64,000 nucleotides of DNA from Cinclus cinclus. Its lineage: Eukaryota > Chordata > Aves > Passeriformes > Cinclidae. Both the position numbers and the translations under genes were made by a program. Positions within the stretch are counted from its first letter, which is position 1; each line of letters starts with the position of its first letter. The notes under the pieces are model-generated. The model ran no database searches, was not told the origin of the DNA, and worked only from the letters and a program-made list of their open reading frames with translations. The stretch is from NCBI RefSeq assembly GCF_963662255.1, contig NC_085056.1:8684216-8748215 (forward strand), given 5' to 3'. Below, piece by piece: positions 55,301 to 64,000 of this stretch.

Positions 55301-58300
55301 ATCACTAACGCTTCAGACAGATCAGTGCTTGGCCAAAGACTTTTGCCTTTAATTTATTATGGCAAGACATCAACATGTTAAATATGTGCCTTCACTTTCC
55401 ATGCTGCCTTCCTGCCAAACATCAAAATGGATGGATTTTGATCAAACAGGGAAATCAAGCTCTTTACTCAGCAGCAAGAGCAGAGACAAATTTGCCATTT
55501 CCCATTCTAACTCCTGAAACTGCTTAACATTGTCACTTCTTTAATGTGGAGTAATATGAGTTTCTCTTTTAGCTTCAAAGATAGATGGAAGGGAGATTTC
55601 AATTTGGATTGTTCGCAGGAGGGCTGTAGTTGGATTGGGAAGTACTTACAGCTGCTTGGAAAAAGCAAAACCTTCATCACTGGCTTGGCCCTCAGCACAC
55701 TACCTTAGTGCTCAGCAGTGAAGAGGAAAACTACTTTTTATTCATTGTGGTACAAAAGAACAATTCAAATATGGTTGAAGGTGGAAGTGGGAGAAGGGAT
55801 TGATTATCCTGAGGCAATAAATATCACTGATACAGCCCAGTTGCACTATTAATTGGCGTGGAAGGACAGAAAAAAATTTCATAGGAACTAAAGCTCTATA
55901 ACCACTTTTCTCAGCCTGGTAAGACAACAAATGAGTGGTGCACATATTTACATGGTTCATCAGCTCAGATTTGATAAGAATCCATAAATGAACTTCAGTA
56001 TACTTTTTGATCAGTGTCACTGTCTGTAACAGTCCAGTATCATTAACATTCATGATGGATTTTTAAGGACTTAGGGCTACTTTGCACATATAAACCAGGT
56101 TGTTATGTCTTGGTTTTGGTGCTTGCATGATTCCTCTGCAGTCCTTCAAACACACAGCCTTCTAGTTTCTAATAGAGCAGCTTCACACATGAGCAACTGT
56201 ATTTGGAAAGCAGGATGCTTTCCAAGGTGGAAGCTGGATTAAAGGCAGCTCTATATGATGAAGTTTCCAAAATCCTCCCAGTGATGCTAACAACAGCTCA
56301 TGCATTCAAAATCCCACCCGAGGGACCCAGAGGCCGTGTTGTCTGCAGACCAGGAGGACACAGCACTGCTGAAGAGGACGGGGACCTTTCTGATTTATGT
56401 GCTCTCTTAATGCAACTTTTACGCCACTCCGAGCCTGTGGAACCTGAGGTGCAGGAAGGAGCACTCACCCGTTTGGTGTAGTCCATGGCCTTCAGGATGG
56501 ACAGGTTCAGCATCTCCAGGGAGGCCAAAACATCTTCATAGTCTCCCATATGGTCAGCAAAATAGTCTGGGAAAACCAAGAGAAGCATGCTGGGAACATG
56601 TTAATATAACCTGAGGCTACTTGGCACAGCAGGATCTGCTGTTGGTGGTGACAGACACCTGAGAGGATGGTGCCAGGGCTATTTTTATACTCTGTATCTC
56701 AGCCAAAGCAATAATTTGATTCCCCCGAAGTCTGGGACCATTGCAAAAAGCAGATGTAAGACCCAGTAGCTCCCATTGAAAACAACTCCTCAGGTTCTTT
56801 ATTTCTGTCCTATTTCTGCATTTGATTGTATATGCTCCCTCTCCCTCCGACTGATGGCATGGAGGAAGAGCCCTCAAAAGAAATCCCCTCCCTGTTCCTT
56901 TGACATTCTTTGCCACGCAAAGCATCCAAAAACCTCCCAATTCACCCCAATTTATATGAGCTGAGACTGGCCTTACTTCTTTCCCTACATTCCTATCACA
57001 TTTACACCTCAGCCCACAATCACAGGTTGAACAAGCTCTTGAGAGTAAAATATGCCTTGAAAGGAAGAGAACAGAGCTGCAAGCTGGGCCCAAAATCACA
57101 TGTTCTCCACAGAGAGGGAGCCACATTTTCTCTGTGCCATCCTTGTCCTTTCCCTGTTTCTGGTGACTGACACAGGGAACAGCAAAAAGCTGTTCCTTAA
57201 AAGCCACCAGTGCTGTTCCTCAGCACTAGGACGTGGAGTTTCACACTGAGGTGACATCCCTGTGGAGTGCAGCAAGACATAAACTTCAGGAAACAATCCC
57301 ACTAATTAGGTTTTCTTGGCTTAATTAGAAGTGCCTATAGCTATTTACAGTCTGAGAACATATCCAAAGGGAAGATTTTGGCAGAAACTGGAATGTCACA
57401 ACATGACTGACAGCAGCTGTTCCACGATAAGTAAACAGCTTACTCTCATTGCAGTGTGCTTGTTTGGTTTTTCCTTCCTATTTGGGAAAGAAAAACAGAG
57501 CAGATCTGATAGATTTTTTCTAAGTCCTGAAATAAAAAGCCCAGCCATTTCAGGAGAAAGGAGCTGTTGTGGGCATACCATAACCCTTGAGACTGACCAA
57601 GGAGCACATGAGAGGAGAACAGAGTTGACTTCAACAAAGTATTCAGCTCTGCTGGTTTAGTGTTTTTTATTCATGTGAAGCTACAGGGCTCAAGAAATAA
57701 TGTTTAAGATGCTCCCAACATTTTATAACACACAATCCATTTCAAGAGGGACACCACAGCTCCCATTTAGACAAACTGAGGGTTTATGTTTAATGCTTAG
57801 AAGAGAAGCAAGCAAATAAATCACAGGCAAGGGCAGGTATTCAGCAGATAACAGATCTTAGGCAGGAACTTGTGCTGATTGATCCTTTCTCTGGCTTCCT
57901 CCTAGCTTTCCCCAGGAGGTGATGGGTTTATCTCCCTTCTCTCCTGGCAGCTTCACCCCTGGGAGAGGCAGTGAGATGGGATCACACTGGGTGACAGCCA
58001 TGTAATTTCCTGATTTTATCAGAGTGATGGAGAAAGCCGTGTCAGGTCAAGCAATGCCACTGTTCCTCCTGGGTTTCCTGGCAAAGTTGATGGTTCAAGC
58101 TGTGGGGGTTTGATTTCTTGGGTCAGCTGGCAAGGAGACCTAATGCAGTAAGAATGGAGGGATGGGAACAAGCCCATCATGTCCTCTAACCAAAAGGATT
58201 TTATGTAAGTCTTTGTTTCTTGCATACCAAAACAAGGAGAAGCAGGAATAACCACTGGAAAGGGGAAATGTTGCTGCTTTTGGTGCTAGCTTGGATGCTC

Positions 58301-59244
58301 AGAATGGCGTGGGCAGGGGTTGAGTACATCAGGAGGGGAGAAACTCTGGACAATGTCCTGGTGCAGGCACATCCATGGACAGAGAAGTCTTTAAGGTATC
58401 AGGAATAAGGAGCAACTGCCTGGTGCTGGCACAGTAACCCCATCTGTGTCTGCACAACCCACTCCCAGCCAGACTTCCAAAGGCTGCAATTAGTGGCAAA
58501 GTGATGAAGGTAAAGGGTGAAGACCTGCTGAGGTTGCTTCATATGTTCTTCTGCATCCTGGCACAGGAGGGGAGGAGAAGAGACGGATGAGCTTTCTGCA
58601 AGGCCACACACCTCTCTTCCCATCTCCTCCCAAAAAGCTGGGATGCAGAAAATAATTCCCAATATCAAGCATCCATAGAAAAACACACCTGAGTGAACAG
58701 TTTGAGTCACCTTCTATTGAAGCAAATCCCTTCAGAAATCCCAGCAGGAAACTTTCCCTTTCTGGTCAAAGTGTGGGACAAAATATCACAGATTTTCTGT
58801 TCAACCTTTAATTTTGGCAAGCTGTGGGAGGTACAGCAGAGGTAGTGCACCCCTCAGGCAGCCTGCTGGGAAACATGAAGGCTGGCCTAGGGAGAAACCT
58901 GTTGCAGGTATTGCAGAGGGATTAGGGTTTATTGAACTTCAGGGCGAAGCTGGAAGCCATGACATCTCCAGAAATTAAACTCCAGCTTGTTATTGAATGG
59001 GATCCACATGCTTTGCTTATCTCTAACCCCATTTGTGTTGCAAGAAAATTAAAAAAGTTCTGCCAATTTTCCTGTGGAGTAAGGAGCAGAGCAGCAGGGC
59101 TGAGATCCCCAGCTCCACAGCTGCCACAGCATTGCAATCTGTACTGGGTTTCATGCAACCTTTGAAGACTCTCATGCACACAATGATTGCTTTTGCCCAA
59201 AAGGAGAGATGCACTCACCACACAGCTCCTTGGTGTCCACATTG
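41829..59244 (-). CDS. NECAB2: NECAB2, N-terminal EF-hand calcium-binding protein 2; ten C-terminal exons, 5' part off the right edge
   Basis: Neuronal calcium-binding protein that, in mammals, binds adenosine A2A and mGlu5 receptors. Minus-strand exons, 5' to 3': 59244-59219, 56566-56469, 46561-46425, 43726-43608, 43491-43412, 43112-43056, 42941-42829, 42539-42462, 42109-42018 and 41857-41829 (stop 41831-41829). All phases join. The first two finish the second EF-hand (NVDTKELC then [13 protein letters not shown]). Next comes the NECAB homology region ([18 protein letters not shown]), a Pro-rich variable linker ([14 protein letters not shown]), a heptad-like stretch ([18 protein letters not shown]) and the C-terminal ABM-type monooxygenase-like domain ([28 protein letters not shown]), ending [14 protein letters not shown] before a short charged tail points to NECAB2 rather than NECAB1 or NECAB3. 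About 276 codons are present; the start and first EF-hand are outside the window. Confidence 0.93.
46214..46261. repeat. 16-bp tandem repeat, three perfect copies
   Basis: GGGAGGCAAAGAGAAA is repeated three times without change, then breaks into GGCAG. It is purine-only on the plus strand except for one C per unit. Confidence 0.9.
46331..46377. repeat. (ATC)n microsatellite
   Basis: About 15 trinucleotide units with one early interruption, starting only about 48 bp into the intron downstream of the NECAB2 donor at 46425. Confidence 0.95.
47085..47205. repeat. Degenerate CCAACCAGTTCAACACC-type repeat
   Basis: Related blocks recur with slippage: ACTGGCACAACCAGATGG and ACTGGCACAGACTGTG, then CCAACATTGGTTCAACACCA, CCAACCAGTTCAACACCA and CCAACCAGCCCAAGG. 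It looks like an old, decayed minisatellite in the NECAB2 intron. Confidence 0.6.
48124..48150. repeat. (GGAT)n short tandem repeat
   Basis: Tetranucleotide units with one GAAT interruption, in the large NECAB2 intron. Confidence 0.9.
54250..54392 (+). mobile_element. CR1 LINE 3'-end fragment, diverged
   Basis: The stretch GGCCAGGCTGGATGGGGCTT, then TCTAGTGGAAGGTGTCCCTG and CCCATGG, matches the CR1 tail that precedes the GGTCCCTTCCAACCCAAACC block. Here that block is degraded to ATTCATTCCAAACCCAATGT. It lies in the large NECAB2 intron. Confidence 0.75.
56469..56566 (-). other. NECAB2: NECAB2 exon isolated between long introns
   Basis: A 98-nt exon encodes [20 protein letters not shown] and onward to DYTKR. 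It is flanked by introns of 9.9 kb on the 3' side and 2.65 kb on the 5' side. Near-identity to human NECAB2 ([23 protein letters not shown]) makes the assignment firm. Confidence 0.93.
56567..59218. other. NECAB2 2.65-kb intron
   Basis: Mixed composition; no repeat, RNA gene or additional exon recognised. Confidence 0.7.
59219..59244 (-). other. NECAB2: NECAB2 26-nt microexon (end of second EF-hand)
   Basis: A 26-nt exon encodes NVDTKELC plus one nucleotide on either side. It has a good acceptor (CATCTCCCAG) and donor (GTG/GTGAGT). The split codon G/AC makes the Asp of CDYF with the next exon. The length is not a multiple of three, so skipping it would shift the frame. It is recognised by similarity to TNHVDTKELCDYF in human NECAB2. 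Confidence 0.85.
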
Positions 59245-59281
59245 CTGGGAGATGGGGAGAACGAGGCAAGGGAGGAAGCAG

Positions 59282-59317
59282 GAAGAAAGAAAGAAAAAGA
59301 AAGAAAGAAAGAAAGAC
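59282..59317. repeat. (GAAA)n microsatellite
   Basis: Imperfect tetranucleotide run about 38 bp upstream (in minus-strand sense) of the NECAB2 microexon. It reads as a pyrimidine-rich TTTC tract on the transcribed strand, just beyond the acceptor. Confidence 0.9.
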
Positions 59318-62300
59318 AACTTTAATGTAAAGGACAGATGAAGGTTACAGTTAAAATTCTCACAGGCTTAACTCCAGATGCCTTCCTGCAACATCACCCA
59401 CCTCCTCAGCATCCCCCAGCCATCAGTGGGGACAGCCTGTGGAGAAGAGAAGGGTTGGTGTCACTCAGGGCATCTTCAGCATTTGTGCAGCTGGAACAGG
59501 TTCACAAGTTATTTTGCATATTCCCTGAGAGGGAAATGGGTACTTGTACATCCCCCCTGAGGGGGGACCTTTGCCCAAGGGGGACCCAGCACACTTGGCA
59601 CATCAACTCCTCTGACTTCCCTACAAACATCCAGCCTGGCAACATCCTGGTGAGACACTTGATATGGTACAGGAATGTGTCTGTTCCCATTTATTCAGAA
59701 TAAAAATTTGCAAAATATACTTTTCTCCATGGACCAATTCTCCTAATTCTGCCCTTGTGAAGCAGCTCTTGCCTGGGACTCCCTCCAGACAAAACTGCAC
59801 AATTACTTCTTAACACATGAACATTTAGTTTATGTAACAACATCTCAACAGACAACCTGCTTGGGAAATAAAGATTGCTGCTAATTTTTGTGCCTCCTAT
59901 TCCCACACAATCATTAGTGCCATTCAAGGACTGGAACGATCCCTTAACAGAATGTTATTTTATCCATTCATTTGTATCCTGGAAAGTTATTTCTTTAACT
60001 AAACTCACCCCTGCTCTGTCTAACCTGCCAGCATAAGTGGATTAGGGATTTCACTGACAGCATCCTCCTGCAGCCCTGCCTTGATGCCCAGATCCAGGCA
60101 AACACAAATGTCTTGAGCTCAGGAGATGCTGCCTGACAGAAGTGAGCTGCCCACCCTGTCTCCTGCTGAAAAAGCACCTGGTACTGAATCACACCCTCTT
60201 TGGGTAGGTGGTGCCTGCCACGGTGTGAAGAAGTCACCTCCTGTCTGGGGACCCTCGTGGTGCAAGGCACAGCTGCAGGGGTGGCTCCTGTGGCAGCACT
60301 TGCCTCTCTCTGCAGCATGACCTGCACTACTCATCTCCATTCTCTTGGAGACTTGTCTTCCTTAAAGCCTGGAGTTACATCCCTGAGTCCTACAAACCCC
60401 CCTGGGGATGCCGTGGGCTTAGCTTCCCTGATGAGATGTTCTCATGCCAAATCACTGAATCCACAGGTACAAACACTGTGAACAGAGCCAGTCCTGATCC
60501 CAGGAGCTCTGGCAATGCCCAGAACTTTGGCAGAGTGTTTACCACCACGGAACTTCAGCAATGCAGCAGCAGAGAAATTCAGGTGAGACCCCAGCAGATG
60601 CATTTCCAACATTGGCACTGCCCGTGCCAGCCCCAGGACCAGGGCTGGTTGTTCACCAAAGCTCTCCCCAGCACACAGCCTGGGAAGTCAAATGCTGGTT
60701 TCAGGCACATGCATAAGAGTACTTTTGACATCAGCATCACCCATGAAGTGCTTCAATAATATTTTTTAGAAGACAGTTATTGTTTATAAACAGCTACTGA
60801 TGTGGTTATGGGTTTGCAGCTAGGGCATGTTACTGAGAAAAAAAATCTATTATTGTATTCCATGTGATTTCTGCATTGTAATAATTGATCTGCTGATGTC
60901 AAAGTTGGTCTTTTATTTCCTCACATCTTGCCGTTGTGTGATTTAAATTGTGCTTGAATGTTAACTCGGCTGGGAAATTGATTTTAATTTTAAGCCATCT
61001 TGCCTTCAGAATAAGCCTAATGAAAGAAATTAGTGAAGTCACAAGGTGATAAAAAGTCATAAGCTTAATAAAAAAAATGATAATGTTCAGATGAAAAACT
61101 GTAAGGAGAAATCAGTGGGTACTTGAGCAGGCTGTTTCCATCCCCCAGGAGTTTTCCTGCTGGGAACATTGCTGACACAGAGCCACGTCCCCACCACTCT
61201 TACAGGGGAGCTGCACAGCAAAAGCCATGTGCAATACCCAGCTACAAAACAATTTACAAGCTGATCTGGTGGTTTAATACTTTAGTAACTAAGACCCACC
61301 ATGGGTTATGCCAGTAGGGATTTTTATAATGCAAATATTGAGGATCTGGGGTTCAGGCCTGGTGAAATGGGAGGTGGCAGGTCCTGACGAGCTCCCTTGT
61401 CATCCCTAACCCTTTATCCCAGAGCTTCCCTTCAGAGGATGTTTTGGGAGCAATCACGTATCACACATCCCGTCAGCAGAAAAACATTTAGGTGAGCATT
61501 AGTTGCCAATTTTTTTTTTTTCAGATGCCACACATTTAACAGTCCTGCACACAGCAATAAGCTAAAAAAAAAAAAAAATCACGACAAGTTATTCTCATGT
61601 TTTCAAGAAAAAGACTGAAAAAGTCTTTCAAGTACTGGGACCCTTGGCTGTGAATTAGCTTTCGATTTTTATTACATTAATAATATGACTAATTCAAGAG
61701 CTTATTGAAGCCATAACCTAACTAGCTAAGCAGAATATAATGAAGTTTAAGTAGAAATGAAGGAATAATTAAAGATTTCTGTGTCATACAATTTTTTTCT
61801 GCATAGTAGAGACCACATCTATTTGATCTTGTTCCAAAACAAAAGCCTTTCTTTTAAAGGAGAAAAAAAAAATTAAGAAAATCCAAGTATTTTTAAAAAT
61901 CCAGGCCTTTTCTCTGTTTTCCAAGCAATGAGGCTGTAGCATGGAGCAGCACAACCCTGCACCTCCAGTCCTGCTGGGGCTGTGCACCCTCTGAGGTTAC
62001 TTTCCAAGGCAAAGACATACTTTGGAGATCCTCCATTTGCCATTTGAGGCCTAATTGCTACAACAGAAATAAGAGGCAAACACAAGATTTCAACCCAGAT
62101 CACCTCCTGAAAAGGCAGAGCCCCAGCCATGAACTACTTTGGCCAAAAAAAGAGAATGTTTATTGCTCACCACTCCCCCCCATTTAAAGACACTGGGATC
62201 ATTTGACCAGATAAATATATTGACAGTAGGGAAACAGTTTTCTCTCCTGGTTCACATCCAACTATTTCAAAGAAAAAGGAAAGACCTCTAAGCATGATAG

Positions 62301-62950
62301 TCCCCCTGTGTATGTGGGAGTTTAAAGAGCAATGACCATGCTGTGAAAGCATCCCCCCAGTGGGCTTAATTAAGTGAATTTGTCCAGAGAATAATTACTG
62401 ATGCATGACTCCTAGGAGCAAGAGGCTGCTTACTGCTCCTGCCTATCTGAGAAAGAAAAACATTTCTCCCCACAAAGCCCCACCCAGTGTTAAATTGTGG
62501 TTTGATGAGCCCCTGAGCTAATGAGGATCCCTGGGAAGTCACATCTCTCTCTTGCTGTGTCCCTGATTGTGAATTGTCCATGGACAGGCTTTTCTCAGAA
62601 CTGTCCTCTACTGATTCTGCTGCTTTTCCATCAGTTTATAAGCTTTTTGTTTGTTTGTTTGTTTCTGTATGTGCCTTTCTTTAAACATGCTGCCATCTTT
62701 GAGACTTTATCCCAGGAAGAAGGCACCATCAGACAGCAGATGTTACACCAGGGTGTCCAACAGCCCAGGGATTGTGGCTCAAGCTGAGCACCCCACCCCA
62801 GCAGCCAGACCTCTGGGGGGGTGATAACACCATGCAACCTCCAGGTCTTGGGTCAGAACCTCCAGCTCATTGATCCAGATCAGACTAACACTTTGTTAAA
62901 GCAAATCATTGTTTTCCACTGGGGAAAAAAACATCTGGAAATTCCCCAGA

Positions 62951-62974
62951 ATGATGATGATGATGATGATGATT
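62951..62974. repeat. (ATG)n microsatellite
   Basis: Eight trinucleotide units in the 5'-most NECAB2 intron seen here. Confidence 0.9.
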
Positions 62975-64000
62975 TACATTAGCCCTCAATAATCAATCCC
63001 AGTGGAGCAGAGCACAGGAGGGGGTTACCCAGAGAACATCCCAGGAGGTCTCAGCATGGCAAAGTGAGGGATGTTCTGGTCCTGGGCTGCTGCTGACCTG
63101 CAGAGGTTCCTTCCAACAAACACAGCCAGGAGTCTGCAATCCAGCCTCTCTCACCCTCTTTCCCAGCAACCCCCTGCCTCCCTAAGGCAAGGCTGGTGGC
63201 CTCTGTCTTGCTGTCATTAACATTTTTCCAGACTTCAGCTGAAGAGAGGAGAGGAAAAGTTATCTCAGAACAAGAAAGATAATGTGGAGGAGTGGAGCAT
63301 GAAATTCCCTTCCTGGGTTTCAGCTTAGCCAAAGGAAAGGTGTCCCAGGCACTCCCAAGGGGCAGTACAGTCAAAAACATAATGGGAATTCAGAAGTTGC
63401 AAATACATCAAAGTCTCATCTTCACATTTCTCATGCAAATATCTGCCTGGATATGCTGCTCAAATGCTGCTCAGTGCCCGATCAGCTTCAGCTGAAGATA
63501 ATAACCCTTTTCCTTGGGCAGATGAAAGGTTTGCATCAGCAGCCACACGGCTTAGTCACTTCACCAGCACCGAAAATGGAGGGGTTTTTTTTCCCTGAAA
63601 TCACGTTCTACTTTTATTTCCATCTTTTATTCACAGCTTTGGGTTTGCTACAAGGCTTCAAACGAGCACGGAAACAAATTATCCTCTAGCATTAGCCACC
63701 TGCAGAACTCATTTTCATTTAGGAAAGACTAAAAAACAACAAGTGCAGCTGGAAAATATTATTATATCTGATGATAAGGCTTCTAGTCCCATCAGCAACA
63801 GTGCTGTGTTATCTCAACACCTCAGAAGTGGCAAATATGCATCCAGATGCCTATTAAGGGGTCACAGATGGTCACTTCTGATCATTAGTTTCTGAACTCA
63901 ATAAACATTTTTTACACAAACCCCAGAGTGAGAGAAAATATTCCAGACAGAGCAAGAGAAATACCAAATACTGGATGCCAGTCAGGAGCTGAATAATTCT

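Larger units (their letters stand above)
46562..56468. other. NECAB2 9.9-kb intron
   Basis: The largest intron complete in the window. It contains the degenerate repeat at 47085-47205, the GGAT run at 48124-48150, the CR1 fragment at 54250-54392 and AT-rich TAAT-core blocks near 49800-50060, 53570-53780 and 55130-55320. No other gene seen. Confidence 0.7.
59245..64000. other. NECAB2 intron continuing past the right edge
   Basis: I searched the minus strand for the missing EF-hand exons (FFADG, DLFHTIDSDNTN types) and did not find them, so they probably lie beyond 64000. The GAAA and ATG microsatellites and an AT-rich block at 60780-61080 are here. Confidence 0.65.

Noticed and set aside
59245..64000. 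Missing NECAB2 EF-hand exons within the window
   Set aside because: I looked for matches to the expected peptides on the minus strand and found none with splice sites, so I place them outside the window.

Overview
This window is vertebrate nuclear DNA, almost certainly from a bird. The genes are split into short exons with GT-AG introns and sit beside CpG-island promoters. Two fragments match the 3' end of the avian CR1 LINE as I know it (about 3150-3400 and 54250-54392). The gene set and order match the block DNAAF1 - HSDL1 - MBTPS1 - SLC38A8 - NECAB2 that I know from human 16q23-q24, read here in the opposite orientation. I found no prokaryotic, viral or CRISPR features.

Layout. The first four coding exons of DNAAF1 (cilia dynein assembly factor) lie on the minus strand from 3734 down to 372, and the gene continues off the left edge. 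HSDL1, an SDR-family dehydrogenase-like protein, is complete on the plus strand (4771-8900). It is head to head with DNAAF1 across a CpG island that holds a good RFX X-box. MBTPS1 (site-1 protease) is complete on the plus strand with 22 coding exons (11795-33452). Its reconstructed protein is 1052 residues, and all four active-site residues fall at the numbers known for the human enzyme. SLC38A8 (amino-acid transporter) is complete on the plus strand with 10 exons (36529-40971, 440 residues) and contains one GC-AG intron. NECAB2 (neuronal calcium-binding protein) is on the minus strand. Ten exons from 59244 down to the stop at 41829 are present; the exons for its N-terminus and most of the EF-hand region lie beyond the right edge.

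Exon boundaries were set by hand from splice-site consensus, reading-frame phase across each junction, and similarity to the human proteins as I remember them. Every junction listed keeps the frame. There is no operon-type logic here. The genes are independent, with two structural couplings: the shared DNAAF1/HSDL1 promoter, and the tail-to-tail SLC38A8/NECAB2 pair whose poly(A) signals imply overlapping 3' ends.

The observations most worth a second look are these. HSDL1 carries the catalytic tyrosine (Tyr218) that is phenylalanine in the inactive human protein. The MBTPS1 leader has several upstream ORFs, one ending in an ATGA stop-start overlap. SLC38A8 has a GC donor. NECAB2 has a 26-nt microexon. 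A compact AT-rich block about 1 kb upstream of SLC38A8 looks like an enhancer. I did not find a previously undescribed system; this is a conserved vertebrate block with a few unusual details.
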